Source: Rapana venosa
Taxonomy: Eukaryota > Mollusca > Gastropoda > Neogastropoda > Muricidae
Direction: 5' to 3'
Length of the DNA stretch: 64,000 nucleotides
Assembly (NCBI GenBank): GCA_028751875.1
Contig: CM054145.1
Location: 49,315,285-49,379,284, forward strand
The position numbers and the translations under genes were made by a program. The notes under the pieces are model-generated. The model searched no databases. It saw only the letters and a list, made by a program, of their open reading frames with translations, and was not told the DNA's origin. Below, piece by piece: positions 21,740-32,934 of this stretch. Numbering within the stretch: position 1 is the first letter of the stretch; each line of letters opens with the position of its first letter.

Positions 21740-22530
21740 AACACCTGACAAGTCAGGCCCAGTGCATCCAACTTCAGTGTAGTGTGTTTGTTTAATTTCT
21801 ATCATCTTTCTATGTCTGAGACTATTTGATATTATGTTGATCTGTATACATGTCTAGTTACTGTTTTCTTTTTGGTAGATCTATCTCAGTTACTTGGACT
21901 GTGTATCAAAGAAGATTTCAGCCAAAGCATTGTAATGATGGGTTGTACTTGTAGTGATGCTGCCACAGACTGAAAAATAATGTATGGGTAGCTCTGAACA
22001 TAACCTTCTCTTCCTCTTTTTCCTTGTGTGTGCAGTTGTGTTTTCTTTTGCTGCTGCTCTTTTCTGTTCCACTGTTCCCTCTGTCTGTTAGTCACCTTGT
22101 TCTCCATCTTTCCCCTCTCAATCACTCTCTTACATATTCTTCATCATCCAGGTTGTGTGTACTGATGGTTCATTCTCTGGTACTGTTATGTCATTCTCTT
22201 GTTGTCTGTTGTTGGATTTGGAGTTTTGCCTTAGGTATCTTTTTAAAAATTATATCTGCATTCTATCTCAAAGGAAAGTTTGTGTTATTTTGGAAACTGC
22301 TAGGATGCAGAAATAATTAAGATTATAGTGATGGTATCTGGCATGGCCAATGCCTCGTGTCAGCTTGTTAACTTGTGTCACTGTAAAACATAAACTATCA
22401 AAGCACTGTGATCTCTCCATGTCTCCCTCTGTGTTACAGCTTGTGTCTGTTTCTATCCATCTGTTTCTGTCTGTCTGTTTCTCTGTCTCAATGTATGTCT
22501 CTGTGTCAGTCTCTGTTTGTATGGCTTCTT
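21740..22530. other. unassigned non-coding stretch
   Basis: T- and C-rich with scattered TCTG. No coding segment is supported. Confidence 0.4.
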
Positions 22531-22542
22531 TCTTCCTTGCAC

Positions 22543-22680
22543 TTTGTGTGTGTGTGTGTGTGTGTGTGTGTCTGTGCATGTGCCTGTGTCAGTGCCTGCA
22601 TGTATGTGTGGGTGGGGGCGTGCATGTGTATTTATGTGTGTGTTAGAGAGTGAGTGTATGTGTGTGTGTTTGAGCATGCG
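22543..22680. repeat. (TG)n-rich tract
   Basis: Degenerate TGTG sequence. Confidence 0.9.
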
Positions 22681-22816
22681 CCCATGCGCCTGCTTGCATA
22701 TGTGTGCTTTTCTTTCTGTTTGTTATGGCGCTGTATGTTTTGAGAGGGAGCGTGGATTGATCTCGCTTGTCCATTTGGGTTGGCAAGGAACAGGTATTGG
22801 AGATATTGATTGTGCC

Positions 22817-23075
22817 CAGCAGTCAGAGGGAGGAAAGTCATAGGAGCTGTTCCGCTTCTTGGTGACACCCCCCCCCCCCCCCCTTTTCCCCCCAGTATGA
22901 GTTTGGCGCACAACCAGCATTAATGGAGTAATCTGGTGAGTGGCTCTTTAGTGCAGTGCCCCTGATGGCTGCTTTTGGGGGAATGAAGTGAAGAAGAAGA
23001 AGAAAGAAAAGAAGGAAAAAGAAGAGAGAGAGAGAAGAATGTGTGATTTTTGTCTGGAGAAAAAAAATGAAATGG
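22817..23075. repeat. about 290-bp dispersed repeat, copy 2
   Basis: Directly repeats copy 1 at 21345-21640, including the 'gtcataggagctgttc' start, the C run, 'aaccagcattaatggag', the purine tract and 'tgtgatttttgtctggag'. The two copies differ by small indels and substitutions. Confidence 0.75.
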
Positions 23076-23284
23076 AAGCCCCCCTCCCCACCCACCCCCC
23101 AAAAATGCTGGTTTAGTGTGAACTACCTCATGTGTTTTGTGATGGGCTGTGGTTTCTTTATCTCCTTGATTGTCATGACATCAAGGTCACCTGCATGTAC
23201 TGCAAACCGTTTCCAAAAACAGATGCATTTTTAAGATGTTGAATTGGCCAGTTGCTACTTTTATGATTTTAACTGCTGTTATAA

Positions 23285-23332
23285 TCACTCATACATACAT
23301 AACATACATTCATACATACATACATACATTCA

Positions 23333-23364
<32 letters not shown>

Positions 23365-23432
23365 ACATCCATCCATCCATTCATTCATGCATTCATACAA
23401 ACATACATACATATACACATGCATGCACACAA

Positions 23433-23498
<66 letters not shown>
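23285..23498. repeat. (CATA)n(TA)n microsatellite
   Basis: CATA and CATT tetranucleotides followed by about 35 TA dinucleotides in two blocks. Confidence 0.95.
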
Positions 23499-23501
<3 letters not shown>

Positions 23502-23817
23502 AAAGTTTAGAATGGCACAAACAATAAATAGTCTAAGGTTCATTGTGTGCGCAAAAGTCCTGTTTAGTTGAGTAAAGTCCAATAAAAGGTACATGTCCAT
23601 CCCACAACTTGTGTCAGTTTCAGGAAGGAAGAAAAGGGAGGGTGGGAAACTGTTTGACCACTGGCAGGTACATTATTGTAAGCAGTCGCTTGTTCTAGCC
23701 TATGCCTCTGGCTGTGTAGCTATTCAATCTGCTTTTGTTTTAAAACAAACAAAAGAAATAGAGTGAGAAAAAGAAAAGGGAATCAGATTCTATAGATTAG
23801 GGCAAGCAGACCCTTTG

Positions 23818-24921
23818 TTCTTTGTGACTGGTATTGTTCGTTCTTTTGTTCTTTGTGACTGGTATTGTTTATTGTTTTGTTCTTTGTGACTGGTATTGTT
23901 CGTTTTTTTGTTCTTTGTGGCTGGTTTTGTTCTTTGTGGCTGGTTTTGTTCTTTGTTATGTTCTTTGTGACTGGTATTGTTCATTGTTTTGTTCTTGTGT
24001 GGCTGGTTTTGTTCTTTGTTATGTTCTTTGTGACTGGTATTGTTCATTTGTTTTGTTCTTTGTGACTGGTATTGTTCGTTTGTTTTTGTTCTTTGTGACT
24101 GGTTTTGTTCTTTTGTGACTGGTATTGTTCGTTGTTTTGTTCTTTGTGACTGGTTTTGTTCTTTGTGACTGGTATTGTTCATTGTTTTGTGACTGGTATT
24201 GTTCATTGTTGTGTTCTTTGTGACTGGTATTGTTCATTGTTTTTGTGACTGGTATTGTTCATTTGTTTTGTTCTTTGTGACTGGTATTGTTCATTGTTTT
24301 GTTCTTTGTGACTGATATTGTTCATTGTTTTGTTCTCTGACTGGTATTGTTTGTTGTTTTGTTCTTTGTGACTGGTATTGTTCGTTGTTTTGTTCTTTGT
24401 GACTGGTATTGTTCATTGTTTTTGTTCTTTGTGACTGGTATTGTTCATTGTTTTGTTCTTTGTGACTGGTATTGTTCATTGTTTTGTTCTTTGTGACTGG
24501 TATTGTTCATTGTTTTGTTCTTTGTGACTGGTATTGTTCATTGTTTTGTTCTTTGTGACTGCTATTGTTCATTGTTTTGTTCTTTGTGACTGGTTTTGTT
24601 CTTTGTGACTGCTATTGTTCATTGTTTTGTTCTTTGTGACTGGTATTGTTCTTCGTTTTGTTCTTTGTGACTGGTATTGTTCTTTGTGACTGGTATTGTT
24701 CGTTGTTTTGTTCTTTGTGACTGGTATTGTTCTTTGTGACTGGTATTGTTCTTTGTGACTGGTATTGTTCTTTGTGACTGGTATTGTTCTTTGTGACCGG
24801 AATTGTTCATTGTTTGGTTCTTTGTGACTGGTATTGTTCAATGTTTTGGTCTTTGTGTCTGGTATTGTTCATTGTTTGTGACTGGTATTGTTCATTGTTT
24901 TGTGACTGGTATTGTTCATCG
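23818..24921. repeat. 31-bp minisatellite, left part
   Basis: A tandem unit of 31 bp built on 'tttgtgactggtattgttc' plus 'attgttttgttc', with shorter 20-bp variants (for example 24660-24790). It is interrupted at 24922-25485 by a LINE fragment and resumes at 25486. Confidence 0.95.
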
Positions 24922-25470
24922 AAGATCAGACTTGCTGTGGCACTCTCCTCCATGACTAAGCTGGCGAAAGTGTGGAGAAACCACAACATCAGAACCCACA
25001 CTAAGGTCAGACTCTACAAGGCACTCGTCACATCCATTGCCCTGTACAGCTGTGAAGCATGGACACTTACTGCCGATTTAGAACGTCGCATTCAAGCCTT
25101 TGAGATGAAGTGCCTCAGGCAGATCCTGAACATCACCTACAGAGACCGCAAAACCAATGACTACGTCTGGCAGCAGATCGAGGCACTGGCTGGCAAACAA
25201 GAACCATTGCTAGATACAGTCAAACGGAGGAAACTGAAGTGGTTTGGCCACACAACAAGGCATAACAGCCTGTCAAAGACAGTCCTGCAGGGAATGGTGG
25301 AAGGAGCAAGGAGGCAGGGACGACCACGCAAAAGCTGGATATCCAACATCAAGGAGTGGACCGGCCTCACTGTACCAAACCTCCTGAAAACAGCCCAGGA
25401 CAGAACCATTTGGCGGTCCACTTGCAGCGTCCGTGCGGGTACCCCAACGGTCGTCCCGACCAAGGGATGA
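24922..25470 (+). pseudogene. RTE reverse transcriptase C-terminal fragment, frame still open
   Basis: About 180 codons stay open from the truncation point to a stop at 25468-25470. Visible segments are 'TSIALYSCEAWTLTADLERR', 'MKCLRQILNITYRDR', 'VKRRKLKWFGHTTRH' and the basic 'GRPRKSWISNIKEWTGL'. These match the thumb/C-terminal part of RTE proteins. The catalytic FADD region is absent because of 5' truncation, so this cannot be an active enzyme. The lack of stops suggests a fairly recent insertion. Confidence 0.85.
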
Positions 25471-25485
25471 GTGAGTGAGTGAGTG
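24922..25485 (+). mobile_element. RTE-type LINE 3' fragment inserted in the minisatellite, 11-bp duplication
   Basis: A 564-bp 5'-truncated LINE end. It is flanked by ATTGTTCATCG at 24911-24921 and again at 25486-25496. Neighbouring array units have ATTGTTCATTG, so the shared CG ending marks a true target-site duplication. The element ends with a (GAGT)n tail at about 25468-25485. The protein is related to, but different from, the RTE at 57.6-63.6 kb. Confidence 0.9.
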
Positions 25486-25655
25486 ATTGTTCATCGTTTT
25501 GTGACTGGTATTGTTCTTTGTTTTGTTCTTTGTGACTGGTATTGTTCATTGTTTTGTGACTGGTATTGTTCATTGTTTTGTGACTGGTATTGTTCATTGT
25601 TTTGTGACTGGTATTGTTCATTGTTTTGTGACTGGTATTGTTCATTGTTTTCTCT
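25486..25655. repeat. 31-bp minisatellite, right part
   Basis: The array continues after the LINE fragment, with short units 'ttgttcattgttttgtgac' repeated five times. Confidence 0.95.
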
Positions 25656-25839
25656 TCCAGTCTTTGCTTTTTGGACAGAAAATGAAAGCAAACAAAACAA
25701 TTTTGTTATAAAATATTTAAAAACTGGAGGGGGAAGAGGGATATTTTGAAAAGGAAATTGGATTGAGTAGAGAAAGATTACCTTTTTTGGGGGGACAGGT
25801 TTTTCTTTTTGTTTGTTTTCTGAGTGCTGCTATGACTGT

Positions 25840-25959
25840 TGCTGTCTCTGCTACGCTGCTGCTAATACTATCACAAACACCACCACCACTACCACAGTTA
25901 CTCCATATACAACTACATCTGCTGCTGCTGCTACATCTAGTAGTAATCATCATTGCTGT

Positions 25960-26002
<43 letters not shown>

Positions 26003-26375
26003 ACTACTGCTGCTACTACTACTACTGCTGCTACTACTACTTCTACTACTTCTACTTCTTCTACTACTACTACTACTACTACTACTGGTGCTGCTGCTGC
26101 TGCTACTACAGTGACAACTACTACTTGTAATATACTACTTCTTCTTCTACCATTGTTCTTCCCCCACCCCCCACCCACCCCCCTACTATTGCTGCCACTA
26201 GTTATGCATCTTCTGCTACTACTAGTATTACTACTGTGTCTCCCCCCCCCCCCCCCCCTCCCCCCCCCCCCCCCCCCCCCCCCCTTCACTATTATCGCTG
26301 CTGCTTTTGGCTTGGCTTGACTTGACTTGCTGCTGGTACTTGTACTGCTACTTCTGCTTCTACTACAACTACTGC
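25840..26375. repeat. (CTG/CTA)n trinucleotide-rich tract with C run
   Basis: Imperfect CTG and CTA triplets (pure CTG at about 25965-26000) and a 39-base C-rich run at 26242-26284. Long Ala-, Thr- or Val-rich frames here are artefacts. Confidence 0.93.
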
Positions 26376-26504
26376 TGTGAAAAACCCTAATTTTGCACAT
26401 GCTCAGTGAGCTGTACACAGCCAGTCTAATGGTGTCATATGGTTTCCTGAAATGTCGGCCTGGGCCTAGACACACAAGGGACTACAGCTGAGGAAAATGC
26501 TTTA

Positions 26505-27866
26505 GATCCAGTAATATTTCCGTTATACAGTAGTAATCTGTAATGTGATGATCAGAAAGAACCAGTAATATTTCCGTTATGCAGTAGCAATCTGTAATGG
26601 GATCAGAAAGAACCAGTAATATTTCCGTTATGCAGTAGTGATCTGTAATGTGATGATCAGAAAGAACCAGTAATATTTCCGTTATGCAGTAGTGATCTGT
26701 AATGTGATGATCAGAAAGAACCAGTAATATTTCCGTTATGCAGTAGCGATCTGTAATGTGATGATCAGAAAGAACCAGTAATATATCCGTTATGCAGTAG
26801 TGATCTGTAATGTGATGATCAGAAAGAACCAGTAATATTTCCGTTATGCAGTAGTCTGTAATGTGATCAGAAAGAACCAGTAATATTTCCGTTATGCAGT
26901 AGTAGTCTGTAATGTGATGATCAGGAAGGACCAGTAATATTTCCGTTATGCAGTAGTAATCTGTAATGTGATGATCAGAAAGAACCAGTAATATTTCCGT
27001 TATGCAGTAGTAATGTGATGATCAGAAAGAACCAGTAATATTTCCGTTATGCAGAAGTGATCTGTAATGTGATCAGGAAGGACCAGTAATATTTCCGTTA
27101 TGCAGTAGTAATCTGTAATGTGATGATCAGAAAGAACCAGTAAATATTTCCGTTATGCAGTAGTAATCTGTAATGTGATGATCAGAAAGAACCAGTAATA
27201 TTTCCGTTATGCAGAAGTGATCTGTAATGTGATCAGGAAGGACCAGTAATATTTCCGTTATGCAGTAGTAATCTGTAATGTGATGATCAGAAAGAACCAG
27301 TAATATTTCCGTTATGCAATAGTAGTCTGTAATGTGATCAGGAAGGACCAGTAATATTTCCGTTATTCAGTAGTAATCTGTAATGTGATCGGAAAGAACC
27401 AGTAATAATTCCATTATGCAGTAGTAATCTGTAATGTGATCAGGAAGGGGCCAGTAATATATCCGTTATGCAGTAGTAGTCTGTAATGTGATCAGGAAGG
27501 GACCAGTAATATTTCCGTTATGCAGTAGTAGTCTGTAATGTGATCAGGAAGGGACCAGTAATATTTCCGTTATGCAGTAGTAGTATGTAATGTGATCAGG
27601 AAGGACCAGTAATATTTCCGTTATGCAGTAGTAATCTGTAATGTGATCAGGAAGGACCAGTAATATTTCCGTTATGCAGTAGTAGTCTGTAATGTGATGA
27701 TCAGAAAGAACCAGTAATATTTCCGTTATGCAGTAGTAGTCTGTAATGTGATCAGGAAGGACCAGTAATATTTCCGTTATGCAGTAGTAGTCTGTAATGT
27801 GATCAGGAAGGACCAGTAATATTTCCGTTATGCAGTAGTAATCTGTAATGGGATCAGGAAGGGACC
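26505..27866. repeat. 48-54-bp minisatellite
   Basis: About 27 tandem units. Each contains 'ccagtaatatttccgttatg', 'cagtagtaatctgtaatgtg' and an 'atgatcagaaagaa' or 'atcaggaagga' end, so unit length varies from about 42 to 54 bp. Homogenisation is strong: the 'aatatttccgttatgcag' core is almost invariant. Confidence 0.95.
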
Positions 27867-28225
27867 AGGGGGTAGCTGCCCAGACATTCCCTTTGTCTGG
27901 CCTCTTTCACTGTATTCCCAGGTCAGGGGAAGATTGGTTGGCCGACTCCTAACCTCTGACTGATCCCAACTACTGTCTACTCATGTATTCCTGCATGCTA
28001 GCTATGGTAGTTGAAGGTATCCATTGTGTGACTCTTAGTATTAGCATTCCACTACTCTTTATGACTGGTAATGGGGGTGGGGGTTAAAAATATGTTCTAA
28101 AATTGGTTTTTGTTATGGGGGGGGAAAATGAAGGGGAAGGAAGTAAAGAATTACACTGCAAGGCTTTGTTTTCTGGAGTTATCTCTTAAGAGGAAGTAAA
28201 ACAAAGAGGAAGAACATGAAGAAGA
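27867..28225. other. unassigned non-coding stretch
   Basis: No gene or known repeat seen. G-rich and purine-rich at 28070-28225. Confidence 0.4.
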
Positions 28226-28277
28226 AGGAATCCCCCCCCCCCCCCCCCTCCCCCCCCCCCCCCCCCCCATCCTCTTA

Positions 28278-28558
28278 AGTTGTTCTTTCGAGCCAGAAGG
28301 CCCATAGAGCCGGAGCTTATCCGGTTTCTGTTAGCGTTAAGGGAACTGATGGTTTTTCAACCCTGTGACAGCGCTAGTCTGTCGCCAGATACTTCCCCAG
28401 CAGAGCTGGTACCCACTTGTACACCTGGGTGGAGTGAGGAAAATAGGAGTAAAGTATCTTTCCCAAGGACACAACACCGAGCCGAGCGGGGATCGAACCA
28501 GCGACCTCTGGATCACGAGTTGACCGCCTAAACCACTCGACCACGGTGCCTCCCCCCT
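28278..28558 (-). mobile_element. tRNA-derived SINE, second copy of the 6.06-kb family
   Basis: The reverse complement of the SINE at 6062-6343 with few differences. Head boxes lie at about 28490-28545 on the minus strand. An 8-bp direct repeat, tcctctta, is at 28270-28277 and 28559-28566. A C-rich run (28232-28268) adjoins the 3' side. Confidence 0.87.
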
Positions 28559-28857
28559 TCCTCTTACACAGACATAAATACATGGGAGCTTTCTGGCATT
28601 ATGAAATGCTTCAAGTCCAAACATAGAGTGTTACTAACCATAGAGGTAGCTTTGGAAATGGTTGAGTTAAAATCTCTGTAGTGATGCCTCAGAGTTTTAG
28701 CTGAGGTATGGAAAAAAACAAGATACTTCAGAAGCAGAGTATAGTTCAGTAGTCCTCTAACACACTGGTATCCTTCAGTGACAGTTCATTTCAGTTATGT
28801 TTCTGCTTCCAAGGGTCACATTAGTTTGGCTCCACAGCAGCACTTGGTTGTGGCCAT

Positions 28858-28933
28858 CACTCACTCACTCAGTCCCATGTCCCAAAGGACATAGGGGGGA
28901 CATGAGAGAAGACGCAACAGAGATCTTTTCCCA
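28858..28933 (-). mobile_element. 76-bp LINE 3'-end insertion with 13-bp duplication
   Basis: A direct repeat tggttgtggccat at 28845-28857 and 28934-28946 flanks 76 bp. On the minus strand these end in a (TGAG)n tail, like the RTE fragment at 24922-25485. This is an extremely 5'-truncated retroposition. Confidence 0.7.
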
Positions 28934-28949
28934 TGGTTGTGGCCATAAC

Positions 28950-29197
28950 AGCAGTAAAACAATGTTATGACTGAAGAAGTTTTGGATGTAATAAACCACC
29001 AGTATGGTCATGAACTGAAACGCATTTTTCGTGAATACAGTAAAATCTATGTTTTACATCGTAGAGCTCTGCAAGAAGTGTTGTACATAGATTTGTTTTT
29101 GTGAACACAACAGAGACAAACTTGATTTCAAGAGTCTTGGGTATTTCGACTGTCTGACCTCAGTTCAGTCCTGTTTACATGCATTGGAATTGTCTGG

Positions 29198-29250
<53 letters not shown>

Positions 29251-30060
29251 GCACAGAAGAATCATAGCATTACATAGTAATCTGCTACAGAGGGATTAGG
29301 TGACAGCATCCCAGACATTGCTACAAACTCTGACCACTTTCTTAAGTCAGTAAATTCCCAGTTCCCAGCATGATTGATTGGTGGGCAGACCCTACCCAAG
29401 TGAATGTGGCTGCCTCTCTCATGGTCCTGGAACCATCATTGAAGGTATTGATTGAGTACAGGGGGGTAAAGGAGAGCTGAAGAGAGACAACTGGACTGTC
29501 TTGGGTCTCTGTGAATGATGTTTTGTTCATACAATTTTGTTTGGACAGAAGAAGAAGAAAGGGAGGAGAGTGGAGGGAGAGGAGAAAGGGAGGAAAGAAC
29601 TGTAGAGCAGGGATTAGTGCGAGGGATCCTTTCTCTTGTTTGATTTGATTAGCATTTTGGGGGTTTGTTTTTGCAGTGTGTGTGTGTATGTGCATGATCG
29701 CGCTTGTGTGGAGTGTATGTGCATGCACAAGTGCTATTTCTGATACACTCCAAGGTGCCAGTGCATCTCAATGTCTTCAGGGTTGGGAGTTTTTTGAGAA
29801 GGTGGCTGGAGAGACACTGTGGTAGGTCACCACCCCAGGTGGTTGTCTCACTCCGTCTGGCTCTGCAACTTAACTATTATTGTTATCAATAAGGGGCTTA
29901 GTAGGTAGTGTCCTGTGCATGATGACTCAAAACAAGCACCACTGAACTGCATAACAGAAGTAACCTAGCAGTAGTAGTGCAGGGCCTGTTGTGGTTGGTG
30001 GCCTCAGTGTCCTGACATTGAGCTCTCTGTGGACCGATCACAAATTAAACTGGGATGCTA
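28950..30060. other. unassigned non-coding stretch
   Basis: Contains an (AC)n tract at 29202-29247. No coding exon is supported. Confidence 0.4.
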
Positions 30061-30083
30061 ACACTGACGCTATTGTCAAAAAG

Positions 30084-31047
30084 GGACAATAACGTATGTA
30101 TTTTCTGAGAAAACTTAACTCATTTTTTGTTGACAAAAAGATTCTTTCTGTGTTCTACAAGTCCTACATAGAAAGTGTTCTAAGTTTTGCTTCCATCTGC
30201 TGGTACAAAAACCTTAGTGTTAACAACAAGAATAGTCTTCAGAGAATTGTTAGAATCTGCTCAAAAATAATTGGAGAAGAACAAAGAGATCTCAAGCTAT
30301 ACTGCGATCAGCAGCTTGTGCGCAAAGCGACTGCCATCTTGGCTGATCCATCCCATGCTATGTCTTCGGAATTTCAGTTATTGCCTTCAGGACGCCGCTT
30401 TCGGTGCTCCAACAGTAAAACAAATAGAACAAGAAATTCTTTTGTTCCAGTAGTCATTCGAATTCTAAATTCAAAACAGCACAGACCAAACAGTTTTACA
30501 TTCTCTGATATACCCCCCTGATTGTCAAGTGCGTGTGTGCATGTGTGGTAATGAAAATAGGTACTCCTGTATCTTGCTTTTGGCTTTCAAGAATGATTTC
30601 TAAATTTTATGTGTGTGTGTGTGTAAGTTTATGTCTTTACTAGACAATGGTCATTATGGTGCGTGGGTGCACGTGTGTGTGTATGTGTGATAAAACTGGG
30701 GTTTCATATATTGGTGTGTGTGTTTATGGGTGTGCGTGCGTGTGTGTGAGTGCATGTGTGCATGCACGCGTTTAAAAAAAAGTCTTATATCTTTTCCAAT
30801 CAATGGTTTTTGCAACATTGTATTCCTACATTGGTGTGTGTGTGTGTGTGTACGCGGTGCATATATGTGTGTGCACCTGGGTTTGTGTATGATAATTTTT
30901 TTAAGCTATCTTGGAATGTTTATAACAATCTGAAATGTATTTTTTCTTGTGTCTTGTGAGATAATTATAGGTATTAATCTGCCTGTCAGTATTGTAATTG
31001 CCCTTCATGGGATGATTAAAGTGTTTTTGACTTGACTTGACTTGACT
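30084..31047 (+). mobile_element. CR1/L2/Rex-like LINE 3' fragment
   Basis: A 5'-truncated LINE end. A reading frame of about 141 codons (30096-30521) is followed by about 500 bp of TG-rich 3' UTR. It ends 'gattaaagtgtttttgac' with (TTGAC)n repeats at 31026-31047, a tail style of CR1/L2/Rex elements. The left boundary is approximate and no target-site duplication is visible. Confidence 0.7.
30096..30521 (+). pseudogene. C-terminal RT fragment of a CR1/L2/Rex-like LINE
   Basis: The 141 residues include 'LSVFYKSYIESVLSFASICW', 'NSLQRIVRICSKIIG' and 'ILADPSHAMSSEFQLLPSGR', then 'NSFVPVVIRILNS' near the C-terminus. This succession is characteristic of the region after the RT domain in CR1/L2/Rex elements. 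The RT catalytic motifs are missing because of truncation. The Met at 30096 is not a true start. Confidence 0.75.
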
Positions 31048-31049
31048 GT

Positions 31050-32930
31050 AGCAATGCAGCATGATGACCCTAGGCATAGCTGGGGTGGGGAGATCATGAT
31101 GAGCGGCATGGGAGCAGCAAGACAAAAACCTCACAGAAGATAGAGAAGAAAACTAAGTTGCACACTAATTCAGTAGTATTCACAGGAAGACAAGGACACA
31201 GCATCAGGGAGTTTTACTACCATTTTGATTGCTTTTTGGGGTTGGTTATTAACTTTCCAGTATGGTAACATCAGTGATCTCTTGGCTGAGTTCATTAATT
31301 GGCTGGCTTCAGTTTCCCTCCCCCCCCCCCTCTTTTTTCCCCGTTTTTTTTGTGTGTGTGGTGTGTTGTTTTTGTGTGTGTGTTGTTATTTACATGACCA
31401 TGGGTTGAATAAGGAGGGGGGGGGGGGGGGGGGGGGACAACTTGACTGTAAGCAGAATTGAGTATGAGCATTCCTTTCATATAATGTGTTCTTTTTAGTT
31501 TGCTTTTGTAGCACAAAAAAATCAATAAAACAGTTGCACATATAGGCATGCACACACACACACACAAACACACACATATGTTGTCAATACAGTGAATAAG
31601 AAAACAAAAATCTTACCATGAAGAATTAAAACTGTATGCCTGTATGAAAAGATTTTTAAAAACCCAAAGAAGCTTGGAATAAGAATCTCTTTAAGTAGTT
31701 TGATAATTGTACTGGTTAATATGCATGCTACACTCATACACACCCATTTGATTGACTCGGACTATCAGACTGGCCCACCCCAATCACTGTTTCCTTGAAA
31801 ATTGAAGAAAAAGACAAAATCAATAGACACACAGTGAATGCTTGCCAGAGAAATAGGAGAAAAGTCAACCCCTTGTCTGCCATGGAAAGAGGCGGAAAAA
31901 CAAAACAGTAGGTCAATGTCTAGTGCTTAAAACTGATAGATTCCCCCATGGGGATGCCGAGGGCCTGTCTTTAGAAATAGCACCCCCACCTTTTGGAAAT
32001 TCTGTGCTAGAAATTCCCTTTTCTGTTGCTCTCTCTGTTTCTGCCTAGTTCCTTTTCTTCCTGTCACCTCCTTCTTGTCTATTGTATGCCTTCTTGGTGC
32101 ATTCTCCTGCCTTTATTTTTCTAGAAAGAATTGATAGATAACTATTCACTACCATGCACTGGGGCTGACCTGTCAGGCACTTAATGGTAGCACAGCTCAT
32201 TTTTGCTCATATGACAAGACAACAATAGTTGCTGTCTGAGCGTTCCATGAAGAAGAAGAAGAAGAAACTGATAGACAGACATATGATCTGGTTCAGAAAT
32301 ATCAGAACACAATAGAAGGATACAATAGGCATGCATCTGCTTAAGGAGACAGAAGAAAGATGAAATTGGTGTATGTCTACTTAAGCAGACAGATGTAAGG
32401 ATAGAAATGGTGTGTCTGTTTAAGAAGGAAACAGAAGAAAGATAAAATTGGTGTATGTATTTCTAAGCACATTTTTGTTCTTAAAGCAGTCACAGGTTTA
32501 TCTTTTCTTTCTGCTGCCTTATTCTGAAGCATACATGTCTCCTTCTGTAGCATACATACACCTATTTTACTTTTACTCTGGCTTGTTCTTAAGAAGAGAT
32601 ACATGGTCCGTTTATCGTTTTTTCTGTCTTATTTTGAAGGAGAAGACAGGCAAGTGATAAAGTAGGCCTATGTATGCCTAGGTAAAAGGCACAAGAAAAG
32701 GTGTATCTCAATTTCTTTTTTAAATTTAAAGGCTTAAATCTGTTTAAGAAAAAAGACCTGCTTTAAAGAAAAAAAGAAAGAAAAAAGACAAAAATAAAAC
32801 AGAAAACAGAGACAGTATACCTGTTTAGGAAAGAGAAGGCTTTTGGCTGATTAGGGGAAAAAACCCGAAAATATTAATAAAAAGAGCATGTGTCTTCTTA
32901 AGAATAAGACAAAAGTGATAAACTATAGGC
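31050..32930. other. unassigned non-coding stretch
   Basis: Contains G runs (31413-31436), short AC tracts, and a possible LINE/SINE end with a (GAA)n tail at 32160-32270. Near 32335-32480 'agaagaaagatgaaattggt' repeats loosely about three times. No coding exon is recognised. Confidence 0.4.
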
Positions 32931-32934
32931 CTAC

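Noticed and set aside
23790..24841. Long 'SHKEQNNEQYQ'-type repeat frames in the 31-bp array
   Set aside because: Several frames and both strands are open at once because of the repeat. No start context or non-repeat domain.
25717..26475. Long Ser/Val/Ala/Gly-rich frames on both strands
   Set aside because: They are produced by CTG/CTA triplets and C runs. All frames are equally open.
26505..27866. CRISPR-like array
   Set aside because: The units are contiguous minisatellite repeats without unique spacers, in a eukaryotic genome.
31050..32930. Missing upstream TULP4 exons (WD40/SOCS region)
   Set aside because: No segment here, or elsewhere before 36.9 kb, shows WD40 or SOCS-like residues between splice sites. 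They are probably outside the window.
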